Of a DNA stretch of 64,000 bases, positions 31,287 through 40,796 are shown in pieces. The stretch is from Chondrus crispus (lineage: Eukaryota > Rhodophyta > Florideophyceae > Gigartinales > Gigartinaceae): NCBI RefSeq assembly GCF_000350225.1, contig NW_005179117.1, positions 1-64,000 on the forward strand, given 5' to 3'. A program made the position numbers and the translations under genes. Numbering within the stretch: the stretch's first letter is position 1; each line of letters opens with the position of its first letter. The notes under the pieces were generated by a model. It had not been told where the DNA came from. It saw nothing but the letters and a program-made list of their open reading frames with translations, and made no database searches.

Positions 31287-31450
31287 TTTCCAATGACGCC
31301 CCATAGATGCACTCTGTCACCCTCTAAGCGCTGTGGAGGGGTGCAAAGTCACCTTCAAGCCCTGAAAGTCACCGTAGACTCCAAGCGGCATGGAAGAAAT
31401 CACCCCCTCAAAAATATCTTGCTCCATTTTCACCCATGGGGTGGTTAAAT

Positions 31451-32123
31451 TCTGTGCGTGGTACCCTAGCAGCAGTACAGAAATTGGAAGTCACCTATAT
31501 GGGAATCTAATTCTGCAAGCGATCGCCCTGGATCTACAGCTTTTAGCCATTTCGGAATAGTCGATATAACGGTCGGAGCGTTCGGCCTTAGTCATGAAGA
31601 GATGCATGTTACCGACAATATTGCTTGCCCACAGGCTTGCTTCCACCTGCGATTTCCACACGAGATGGCCTCTTGGGCTAACTCCACTTCGTAGCAGCCT
31701 GGGCCGCGTAAAGTACGCTTTCGGTTGGCAACACAATTGAAAATTGACAGCATAAGCAGTCATGTTCCGATTCTTCCCTGGAGGCTTTCTTGCATGACCC
31801 TTATAAACCTGTGACGCGAACCCTGCTCTCGCTGGAATGAACAAGTAATTATACCGCACAAAGCGCTCCAGTGCCTCGTAATCTTTAAGGCAAGTCTATT
31901 GCGTCGCATGCTGCACAAAATGGCCCACTGCTATTCACGGAGAGGCCAAAAGAATTTTTTTCTGCCTACTAGTAGTGCTTCAAACCTCTTTCCATCTCGC
32001 AGACAAATCGTAAGAGTGAGAAACTCATTCCGGCTATCTTATGAGCTTAAAATTGGTTATCTTCCTCTGTTGCCACTACCCTGTTTCCTATTTTCGAGTC
32101 ACACATCACACGCCTCCTCTTCA
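31451..32123. other. Gene-free stretch right of the MULE
   Basis: A minus-strand frame at 31491-31859 opens only at GTG and shows no family likeness. I see no supported feature. Confidence 0.4.
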
Positions 32124-33578
32124 TCAAAGCGTTGTGCCTTCTATCGTTCGTCCTCTTGTAAATAAAGCACTGTGCACGAGGAGGACATCTGTGAAAAGCA
32201 AACATGCATTCGCAAGAAAGAAAGCACAAGTCACCGTATTGCGCAGACGAAAAAAAAAAAAAAAAAAGTGAAGAAACTTCGTAGTTAGTGCTCCGTTGAA
32301 AAGGTTTTCTCTAGATGCAATCTGATCTGAAAAAAGTGAAGCCGCCTGCGTTTTGAGAGACAATTGAACGTACGTTTTCCTACAATGCGTACAAATCCAG
32401 CCCGAACCCGGAACGGCACTGCTCTCCCAGTCGTAGCCAAAGTCATTGAAGCACCTTTCGCAAATGACTTTCCGACAAAGTCCATTGCGAAGACGGCCAC
32501 AAGCCATCAACGGGAGGCGCTCAGCTCTTCTCAGGCATATGTGGCAAAACCGAGAAGGTTGATTTGTTCCGCTGCGACTCTCACTTCCTTTCGACGGGCT
32601 GTCGCTGAGACGCATACCTTCAAAATAAATCCCCGGAGGCCTTGAAGTCATGTGGCGACGAGAACTCGGCTTTCGAGGAGGCGACTTAGCTTCGATTGAC
32701 ACACCGGAGCAGCCGGTCTGTATCAAGTCCAAAGCATGCACCTCGTTCGGATTTGAGTAGGTATGACTTCGACGGTATGCCTGAGGAGCTGCTGCTGGAC
32801 TCGTTTCTCCGGGGTTTGAAGCACTGCAAGAAAAGAGGCCATCTATAATAAAGTCTTCATCAACAAAAGTTTCCTCGCACGTCAGAGAGTTGATGGGGTC
32901 CTCTGTCTGGTCTTCGAGAGAATCCCCAGGCACTGATATTGACCCCATATGCTCCTCCGTCAGCAGCTCTGCGCATTGGGAGACCGTATAGCAGTCTGAG
33001 CTGGCCATACATTCCATAGTTCGGCTTTCCTCAGCGTTTCGTGTCCATGCTTCTTCGTTCCAAATGAGCAATGGCCATAGTTCGTTCTCCCTTAAACTCA
33101 GAGGCTGGCTCGTGTTGGTACTAAAGTCGTTGCCGAGAAACTGTTTGTCTTCATGCCATAGGTCGTCTGCTGTGTTTCCATCATGCCTAGAATCAAAATC
33201 TATTTGACTCAGAAGATCTTTCTCGGTATTTTGAGGCTGGTGCACATGTTTTTGGGATGAGTCAATGCCCCATACCGCATACTTCTGAGGCAAGTGAAGC
33301 ATCGGTGCGTTTGGAAACTCAAAAACGTATCGAACGTTCCTACGACCTGAGTGTACTTGAGATGCTTCATCTACTTTGCTGATGTTACTGCCAATTCCTG
33401 TTTTCGGGCGTGGAAATGGAACTTCAAGACTGTCGCAAGGGCTTACTTTGCTCGGAGAGAAATCGATGTTTTCAAAAGTACTGTCCATTGAGGAGCCTGA
33501 CCATCCACTTGTACGCTGCAAGTTGCAGAGTACATCGCCGCCACATTCAAGAGACTGAAGCGTTTCTGTTGTGGGCAT
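32124..33578 (-). CDS. Zinc-finger protein with an eight-Cys finger (possibly CDCA7/R1-like)
   Basis: The frame starts at a good ATG (33576-33578) and encodes 484 residues. The first 340 are Ser/Glu-rich with no clear fold. An eight-cysteine finger follows at about 343-405: FCHIC, MACGRLRNGLCRK, CERC, a W, and CTHC. Spacing and the CRK.xC..C block recall the zf-4CXXC_R1 domain of CDCA7, which binds DNA or nucleosomes, but the domain is short and the match is tentative. The last 60 residues are doubtful: an 18-base A run on the plus strand (32250-32267) is read as polyphenylalanine, followed by a hydrophobic tail. A pyrimidine tract and TTTTCACAG before the last codons could be an acceptor, so the true 3' end may be spliced or earlier. 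Confidence 0.6.
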   Translation of the reverse strand: MPTTETLQSLECGGDVLCNLQRTSGWSGSSMDSTFENIDFSPSKVSPCDSLEVPFPRPKTGIGSNISKVDEASQVHSGRRNVRYVFEFPNAPMLHLPQKYAVWGIDSSQKHVHQPQNTEKDLLSQIDFDSRHDGNTADDLWHEDKQFLGNDFSTNTSQPLSLRENELWPLLIWNEEAWTRNAEESRTMECMASSDCYTVSQCAELLTEEHMGSISVPGDSLEDQTEDPINSLTCEETFVDEDFIIDGLFSCSASNPGETSPAAAPQAYRRSHTYSNPNEVHALDLIQTGCSGVSIEAKSPPRKPSSRRHMTSRPPGIYFEGMRLSDSPSKGSESRSGTNQPSRFCHICLRRAERLPLMACGRLRNGLCRKVICERCFNDFGYDWESSAVPGSGWICTHCRKTYVQLSLKTQAASLFSDQIASRENLFNGALTTKFLHFFFFFFRLRNTVTCAFFLANACLLFTDVLLVHSALFTRGRTIEGTTL

Positions 33579-34486
33579 CTTCGTCGTGTCTGGCTGTTTT
33601 TATGGATAGCGTTACTTTCCCTAACAAGATGTCTCGATGCAGCTTCCTTGGCACGTCAAGCGGACACACTGAAGCTGCAACACGCTATATCTATCCTTTA
33701 CCTCTTCGCCCCACTTTTTCTGTGAAACGCCTTTGAAAGGGCATAACGTCTATGGGAATTTCTGCCGCAGCCTGAGGTCCTGGAACACTTGCCCCTTGGC
33801 TTATTCTCCGGCTCAGTGAGCATTAATCTTTCAAAGATTAACCTTCCTTTTTGCTATTGCAGTCTGTGCCTCAGCCCGTCGTAACATTGATGAAATATAC
33901 TCTACAATACTCTCCGTATCTTGACATGCTTCTTTTGTCTTCAAAATAAAAGTATTTGTGGTTACTGAGGCGCAGGAAAAGGGAGGGAAATTTAAACTCT
34001 AAGATGTCCGCTCAAACTAAACCACAAAAATGCGGGTCACACGGAACGTCGAGTGAGGTTCATGAGGACGCGAAGGTTCAACAGCCGCCCATTTCTCAAA
34101 GCTGCGCCCGTTGGTAAGAGAAGATACGAGATCAGTATTTGCATTCATTGTTTTTTATGCTAGTAGAAATCCATGTCGTGCACAATCCAGGTCAATTCGA
34201 GAATCAATGCTGCTCGATACCAGTGAGACTACGAGGGTTTGAGGAAGGGCCATTCGTATATGGTACCAACCGTAGATGTCCAAGCAATGAAAAACGATTC
34301 GAGGCATATTTCAAGTGGCCAACTGCTTGATAGTGCGCAGTATTCGCCCCTGCGTCTATAAACACTTTCTGTGTGAACCCAATTTTGCTAAAAAGGACGC
34401 TTCAAACTATCTGCACAATGCATCTGTCTAATGTGTCCAAATGTTGTGTGAAAGTTTCTATTACGCGTGATACAACAAGAGTTGTA
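33579..34486. other. Gene-free stretch
   Basis: It should hold the promoter of the zinc-finger gene and the 3' end of the HPPD gene. The DNA is A/T-rich and only short chance frames are present. Confidence 0.5.
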
Positions 34487-35635
34487 CTACAGATTCCCGC
34501 GAAGTGCCTGCTCCCTTTCGATTGCTTCAAACAAACTTTTGAAATTACCCGCGCCAAACCCTTCGTGCGACCTCCTTTGGATGATTTCTAGGAAGAAAGT
34601 AGGCCTATCTTGAGTTGGTTTTGTGAATATCTGCAGAAGGTATCCCGACTCATCAAAGTCAACTAAAATACCCATTGCTTTGAGCTTGTTCAAACCCTCT
34701 GTGACATTTGTAGAACTGTCGCTGAGCCTATTTTTCAGGTCTGTGTAATAGGTATCTGGCACTTGAATGAACGCAACCCCGCGTTGACGAAGGCGAGAGA
34801 CCGATGTGACGATATCTGACGTGTTGAGTGCAATATGTTGAATGCCAGGACCCCCGTAGTAATCTACAAACTCCTGTATTTGAGACTTTCTGAGTCCATT
34901 GGCGGGCTCATTTATCGGCATTTTGACGCGTTCAAAGTAATCTGCCACAACAACGCTTCTCAAAGAACTATACTTGGTGTGCAGCTGCTTGTCATCAACG
35001 CTCCAAAACCTATGGAAAGCAAATTTTTCCACATACCATTGAGCCACTCTGTCCATCTCGCCTTCTGGCTGATTGGCAACGCAGTGGTCAATAAACCTCA
35101 AGTTGACAGGCTCAACTAGGTCTAGCTGCGGATCGGGCTCTTCGATTTTAGCGTAACCTGGCAAAAAGTTGCCGTTGTAGTCCTTTCGCTCGACGAAAGT
35201 ATGGCACGTACCCTCATACGGGGCTTCGACAGTCGCCAAGACGCACGTGCCCTGCTCTGTCACATGAGTCTGCGGCTTCGATACGGAAACAGCCCCTGCT
35301 GCGATGGCGCGTTCATACACGGCAGCGCAATCGTCTACGCGGAAAGCGACATCCTTGACGCCGTCGCCGTGCTTGAGTACGTGGTTTGCAATTTCATGAC
35401 TGCCGGGTTCGATGGCAGATGAGAAGGCGAAGATGATGGCGTTCTGCTTGACAACCTGCGTCATGACGGATCGCGACCCAGTTTCCAGCCCACGGTAAAC
35501 AAAAGGTTCGAAGCCGAAGCGTGAAATGTAATATGCGGCCGCCTGGAAAGCATTTCCGACCCAGAAATGGACATGGTCAAAGGCGAGGATTTCTCCGCGC
35601 TCAGGTTTTACGCCGCGGTCCGTATATGACGTCAT
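34487..35635 (-). CDS. HPD: 4-hydroxyphenylpyruvate dioxygenase
   Basis: A 382-residue product, close to the usual length of animal, fungal and bacterial forms, from an ATG at 35633-35635. Two vicinal-oxygen-chelate halves are visible: residues about 17-150 (FDHVHFWVGN) and 178-360 (RFIDHCVANQ, GIQHIALNT, PTFFLEIIQRR). The iron ligands are H184, H267 and E350. The enzyme turns 4-hydroxyphenylpyruvate plus oxygen into homogentisate, which is used for tyrosine breakdown and, in photosynthetic cells, for tocopherol and plastoquinone. I see no transit peptide, so it is probably cytosolic. No intron. It lies about 0.9 kb upstream of the zinc-finger gene, same strand. Confidence 0.97.
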   Translation of the reverse strand: MTSYTDRGVKPERGEILAFDHVHFWVGNAFQAAAYYISRFGFEPFVYRGLETGSRSVMTQVVKQNAIIFAFSSAIEPGSHEIANHVLKHGDGVKDVAFRVDDCAAVYERAIAAGAVSVSKPQTHVTEQGTCVLATVEAPYEGTCHTFVERKDYNGNFLPGYAKIEEPDPQLDLVEPVNLRFIDHCVANQPEGEMDRVAQWYVEKFAFHRFWSVDDKQLHTKYSSLRSVVVADYFERVKMPINEPANGLRKSQIQEFVDYYGGPGIQHIALNTSDIVTSVSRLRQRGVAFIQVPDTYYTDLKNRLSDSSTNVTEGLNKLKAMGILVDFDESGYLLQIFTKPTQDRPTFFLEIIQRRSHEGFGAGNFKSLFEAIEREQALRGNL

Positions 35636-37036
35636 AGTGCGTCGAGAGGAACTGCAGTGGACTTTTTGTGCTGCTTGCGACGACGTGCGCTGGAGTCTTG
35701 ATTCACAGCACTCGACGACGGGCTTCTGCTAAAGTTGAGGTCGTCTAGTTCCACGACAAGGCCGGAATGCAACTAAGAAGTCTGGCACCGAGCGGTGACG
35801 CGACAAATTTGTAGATTTCAGAGCCGGACAAGCGTGCAATAATTTAACATTCCGTGAAGTGGAAGGAGGGGTATCATGTGCATACGATGAAATGGTAGAA
35901 AATTTTCATGCTGCACCTTTAGGCGTGAAGGAGGAAACGGCGCGATGGGCTTGTCGATTCTGACGTACTACGCCTTCAAAGCAAGCGGCTCAGCGTTACC
36001 CTTGGTACTGTATCTCAGAAGGATACGGATTGCTGGTTTTATTTCGGAGATTTCTGCTGGGCTAGCTAGTATGATACGATGCACGCAGTGTAGACCTTCC
36101 ACGACTGTGGAACACTCTCACTCCAACATGGCATGCAGCATATGCTTACAGAACCGGATATGGGACAGGCCAGAATTTTTTCTTTTTCTACTTTTCCGGG
36201 TGTCGCCCCAAAATCTACACTTTGACCCTAAATTAAAACGTAGGAGCCACTCATAGCACGCCAAATCACTTCTTTGGGCAAAGCAAAGCAAACCGCAGCA
36301 AAACGGGGCATGTTAAGACACACCCTCAGGGTGTGTCTTACCGTTTTGAGGGTGTGTCTTAACATGAGGGTGTGATCAGATGTTCATATTTTAAAGAGCA
36401 AATTAAACAACTTCACGTGAAAGCTTCCCGCCAACAAGCAAGTCCCCGTCTCGTGCCCGTGGAGACATGTCAAGGTCCGGCACGCCTCTTCCTCCCTCCA
36501 ACCAAGCACGGAGGTGACGTGGGATCCAGGGTTTTGCGTAAACTGCATCTCCGCGCTAATGAGAAGCGAGTTGAGCTCATCGCATGAAGCGCAAACAGTA
36601 GCGTCAAGGCTCTGACATGCCTATGCTAGAAGGTATTTAATGGAAAACATTAGCATCGCCATTCAATTCAAAGTCTCCAGCTGCTCAGAAACTTCTTCCT
36701 TCCATTTTTTAACTTTTGATGAGCTGAGAAATCCGGCACGTTCTTTTGGCCAGAAGTGCACAAGGTCTTATTAGCTCCACGTACAGAAACTTGTTCCAGC
36801 TTTGTAATCTGCTTTAAAATCTTGTGTTCTTGATGAACATTGCAACCCCTAACGCCCATGCGATACTAAGTAAATACAATCTGTTTCATTCCATCATTGT
36901 ACATGGTCAAGCTTTAAATGTGTGTGCCCTCTTCCCGAACGCAAAACGCCTACACATGAGCATTTAAGCAATTCGCATCACCGATTTGCACAACCCCTCA
37001 TTCACCCGACGCGGATACTCGTTTGTCATGATCCTG
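35636..37036. other. Gene-free stretch with nested inverted repeat
   Basis: This covers the HPPD promoter side and the pirin 3' side. No gene is supported. The notable feature is the nested repeat at 36311-36364. Confidence 0.5.
36311..36364. repeat. Nested inverted repeat built from AGGGTGTGTCTTA
   Basis: TGTTAAGACACACCCTCA at 36311-36328 recurs inverted at 36347-36364 (18 of 18). Between them, AGGGTGTGTCTTA at 36327-36339 pairs with the left arm around a single base. So one left arm can fold with either of two right arms. Confidence 0.93.
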
Positions 37037-38305
37037 CTAAATACGCAGCTTATTCAGCCCTGCTATGGAGGACTCGCTCTCATCCGTACTCAGTTCACTG
37101 CTACCGCTACTTGGGCACGCATCATAATCACCTTCACAATCAGAGTCATACGCACTAAACTTACGTTTCGAAAACGTCGGGCTCCCGGACCCCATACTTC
37201 CACAAGTATACTCCTGGAATGCCTTCCGAATCTCCTGCGGTGTACCACCAACAATACCAGACGACATCATCGAGACGGGCTCTGATACAGGATCGCCGGC
37301 GAGTACGAGGCACCAGCAGGCATGCTCTTCAAACGTGTCAAAGTCGGAAAAATCATGGTCGGGCTTCGGAACCGTTTCCCGTCGCACACCAACGCTGTCA
37401 ATGACGACGGGGCGGTCGCGATTCGACTCCAGTACCGCAAGGTCTCCTTCCTTCACCTCTGTTGTTTTCGAGATGAGCGCGGCTCCACGGTACACGTAGA
37501 TGAAAACGCGGCTGGTGTTGGGGTTGAGCACGAGCTGCGACTTGCGCTGCATTTTTACGTCGTACACAGCGGCGCTCCCAGCAGCAGTCTCCAGCTCTAC
37601 GGAGGAGCGTTCCCTCTTGATGTCGTGGTCAACTGAGGCCTTGACATCACGATTTGTGGGCCCTGCAAGAACACATATCCTTGCGGCGGACTCGCCTTGT
37701 CCCGTGACAAGGAATGGCGGGTTTTCCGTCATCCGTTGCTCGGGCGGGGCGGCCCTCATCTCCTTGGGAATGTTGATCCATATTGAAAAGTACTCGATTA
37801 TCGGCCCATGAACGGAATGCGAAACAATGAGGCCAGATCCCGCGGTCAAGAGGCTGACACTCCCCTTCTTGAGCACGGCCTCATTACCACACGAATCGGC
37901 GTAGTGAAGCTTGCCACTAGTGACGAAGGTAAGGGCTTGTTGCCCACATCGGGGCTCCTCACTTCTAATATCACCCGGCCTAGGGACGCGTTGGGGCCCA
38001 CAATGGTCGAGGAGTAAGAACGGGGAAAAGGCGGAAGGATGCAGGGCGGAGGAGGAGCGACGAACGCCGAGGCCGTCTGATCCAAGTTCGCCGCAGACCT
38101 TGACGACATTTGTCACAAGGCGACCCAAACTCGGAGAGGGCAGGGTTTTCGGTTGTTTTTGGGCGGGGTGGGGTGCGTTTCTTTCGCGGGGGGACTCATT
38201 GCGACGGGAACGGCCGCGACGAGGAAGGATGGTCTGAGCTGCGCGGTGAAAGGAGGAGGCAAGCGAGGCGGCTCGTGCACTGGCGGCAGGGCGGGATGAT
38301 GGCAT
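37037..38305 (-). CDS. Pirin-family cupin with altered metal site and N-terminal extension
   Basis: A 422-residue product, against about 290 for usual pirins. The first 60 residues are Ser/Ala/Arg-rich and acid-poor, like a plastid or mitochondrial transit peptide. The pirin N-terminal cupin is recognisable (FLLLDHCGP, LHYADSCGNEAVLKKG, LLTAGSGL), as is the second cupin (VYDVKMQRKSQLVL, RVFIYVYRGAAL). The usual HPHRGFE block with two metal-binding His reads EEPRCGQQ, and the HSE motif reads SHSVHG, so most ligands appear changed. The last 50 residues are Ser/Asp/Glu-rich. Classical pirins bind iron and act as redox sensors or quercetinases; this one may bind no metal. The ATG is at 38303-38305. 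Confidence 0.85.
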   Translation of the reverse strand: MPSSRPAASARAASLASSFHRAAQTILPRRGRSRRNESPRERNAPHPAQKQPKTLPSPSLGRLVTNVVKVCGELGSDGLGVRRSSSALHPSAFSPFLLLDHCGPQRVPRPGDIRSEEPRCGQQALTFVTSGKLHYADSCGNEAVLKKGSVSLLTAGSGLIVSHSVHGPIIEYFSIWINIPKEMRAAPPEQRMTENPPFLVTGQGESAARICVLAGPTNRDVKASVDHDIKRERSSVELETAAGSAAVYDVKMQRKSQLVLNPNTSRVFIYVYRGAALISKTTEVKEGDLAVLESNRDRPVVIDSVGVRRETVPKPDHDFSDFDTFEEHACWCLVLAGDPVSEPVSMMSSGIVGGTPQEIRKAFQEYTCGSMGSGSPTFSKRKFSAYDSDCEGDYDACPSSGSSELSTDESESSIAGLNKLRI

Positions 38306-40796
38306 GGACGGGAGAGGAGGCTAAAGCGGGGGGGAAGTAGGTGAATGTCGGTGGGTGTGGGAGGGGGGTAGGGGGTGAGAGGTGTAGGGGGGGGGGGGGG
38401 GGGGGTGGGGAGTGCCAGGGTGCCACGAAATGGAGAAGAGTTCACGGGGGTGGCTGAGGAAGTGCGCAGAAGACGCAGCAGAAGCGAATTTTGAGGTGTT
38501 TCGTGAAGTGCGAGGTCGGAATTTGAGGAATTGAGAAGGTTTGGAGAGGGATTTTTGCCTCTCGCAGTGGGATGACTGATGGTAAATGGCGGAAATTCAG
38601 AGGATGACGGCGAGTTATTTTTGAGGATCTGACAGAATTAGGAGAAGACAGGCAGCTATTGGCCAACCTGTGCCGCCTACATGGTCTGCAGTACTGCCTC
38701 CATCGGGTGGGTCAAGTCGTTGCAGCCTCTTGTGATCATGTCACAATATCTGAAACATGTCCTTTGATTCATCTGTTTCTTATTTATTTTATTCATTTTT
38801 TTTACATGGAGTCTCGTACGTGCCAGCTATATGCGAGACGAGAACAAAAAGTATGATTGCGCAGTGTTTATCTCCGTCTGGAAGACATGAGCTGAAACGT
38901 GTGTGCCTGGCAACTACTGTACAGTACCATCTCCTAGTTTGATGTCCGGCAAAATCGGCAAAAAGGCGATGGCTGTCGACAGCCACACCGATCCTACAGC
39001 AAAACGTCGACAACCACAAAGTACTGTAGCCCTTGCGCGGGGCGGTCGACTTTCGAAAGAGATGTTATATCTCGATTTCGAAAAGACGCTCGACCCCGTG
39101 GAAATCCACCTCTTGTGTCTACGTTATCTAGACGACAAGCGATTTGCCTCATATGGGCTCAGCTTTTTTTCAAAAATATATAAATTAAATCGAAAGTTTT
39201 GAAAGTTATTTTGGACGCCACTTCAACATACTTGTCCTCGACAATGCAGGGTAGCATGTTCCAGAACATCGGGGTACTGAAGCAGTTTTGAAACACTGAA
39301 AGACTAAAAATCTACTGTGGTTTAAATACTGTACCCAGTTGATTTTTGAAACAGGTGTCTTGGTTTCAGAGATATCAATACACAGCAATTCAAGGTTGGT
39401 TATGAAACTTCTCTGTCAGGCATTTGTAAAAACGGCCAGATAGGACATGCAGTTCTCACTAAATTCCATCCTTTCGCAAAGGATTAGTCAAGTGCGGTGG
39501 TGAGGGTATCTTTCTCCTCCTCCAGAAAGCACAAGTCCAGAAAAAAAGTGGCATGTAACCTCATAGGAAGTCACTTGCACTAGAGGTGTGGCTGATGCAA
39601 TCCTTCAAAATAATGCGCTGTCACTCGGGCTGCCTGCTTTGCGTATCTTCGTAATTCACTGCGCAGTCCTTTTTTGTGCTGCAATACAGATAGAAGTTTC
39701 AGCAGCTGAAGCAGATCAGCCGTGTTCTCGAGACACGAGTCACGTACAGTTACTCCCCAACAGGATTTTGACTAGGAACGCCGTGATTCCACATGCTGGA
39801 ACCACATCCCCAACCACAGCTCACTTCACCAACAACAAATTTGCTAAAAGCATTCCGCTTCGGAGCAGACCCGCCGCCACTGACCTGGTCAGGGCACAGT
39901 CCTCTATACAGTCGGGGACAGCCCTTCCTTTCCATACAAAGGGTTTGTACTCAGAGAAGGTCCACACAATCATACCCTGTGTTCCTCCCTCAGTGACACC
40001 CACCTGATAGATCCCATCCGGTCTTGGGTCTTCTCCGCCCCTTCAAACATCCTCTGCCTTACGTAAATATCCGTGATACATCCCGGCCTACATTTATGTT
40101 GAAAAATAGTTTCGTAACACTAACAGTAGTTGAACTTATGCACCTTCAATTCACTCCTTTCGCCCGCCTATCAGCCACTTCAAGTTAAGAGAGGAAGGGT
40201 GTGGACAATTCGGTGTGGAGGCGCCCTTCCCCTTAAAGAAGGATGGATGGCTATGGCTGGATCCACAGTATATACTGTATGTATCACTCTTTCTGTGCCT
40301 GTTCAGGAAATATTGATTGTAGATCACTCATTTGTTAGAGCCCTCCGCCGTATGAAGTATGTACTGTATGTGGTCATGAACTCATCTCTTACTGTCAAGG
40401 AGGAGACTGAAAAGCAATTGCCTCTCGCCCTCAAGTCAACCAGTGCCATTCGAGAGAAAAAATCTTTTTACACAAGCAAACCTCGCACGACGCAATGACT
40501 AAACGGTAGACTCAAGATATAACGGAATATCCCAAACATGTTCATCGCCTTTTCGACAAACCTCGACCGGCGCAGCAGGTTTTCGAAAATATACCGTGTC
40601 ATCAGAATAGTCGTTGGGTGGGTGCGCTCGCAATTTTTGGGTGGCAAAATTTCCCTGGTCATCAAACCAGTGAGACAATACAGCTTCACATTCCTTGCAG
40701 TGCTGCGCATATGCGAACGCCACATCCCGTAATGAATTTGTTCATCACCCTGCGGAGGCAGTGCGCAAACGAGCAGCAGAGCAGTAAGATACCGTA
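38306..40796. other. Gene-poor region of about 2.5 kb
   Basis: The left part is the pirin promoter. TACTGTACAGTA, a 12-bp palindrome, is at 38915-38926, with further TACTGTA words at about 39023 and 39327. A minus-strand frame at 40499-40750 (no ATG; contains HCKECEAVLSHWFDDQG) reads like protein and may be a gene fragment. The frame at 39588-40007 starts only at GTG. I support no intact gene. Confidence 0.4.
38387..38405 (+). other. Run of 19 G with flanking G tracts (quadruplex-prone)
   Basis: An uninterrupted G19 lies at 38387-38405, with GGGGGG, GGGGG and GGGG tracts from about 38350 to 38410. It starts 82 bp upstream of the pirin ATG, so the pirin template or transcript side there is C-rich. 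Confidence 0.95.

Larger units (their letters stand above)
27361..31450 (+). mobile_element. MULE-type DNA transposon with GGTGA/TCACC-rich flanks
   Basis: The coding part is 27770-31083. Both flanks, about 27430-27750 and 31180-31450, are packed with GGGGTGAC or its complement GTCACCCC: two GGGGGGGTGACAGC boxes at 27439-27483, several TCACCC boxes at 27596-27745, a 53-bp tandem pair with TGTCACCCCTAATCTCA, and further TCACC boxes to 31435. Such arrays often bind the transposase near Mutator-type ends. I could not find clean terminal inverted repeats or the expected 9-bp target duplication, so the ends are approximate. The left side abuts repeat A1 of the DIRS-group element, which may have inserted at or into it. 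Confidence 0.7.

Noticed and set aside
32159-32267. AATAAA followed by A18 as a retroposed poly(A) tail
   Set aside because: The distance (about 85 bp) is too long for a processed end, and no gene-like copy or target duplication is visible upstream.
39588-40007. A possible secreted 139-residue protein
   Set aside because: Only a GTG start, no clear cleavage pattern and three overlapping frames on both strands.
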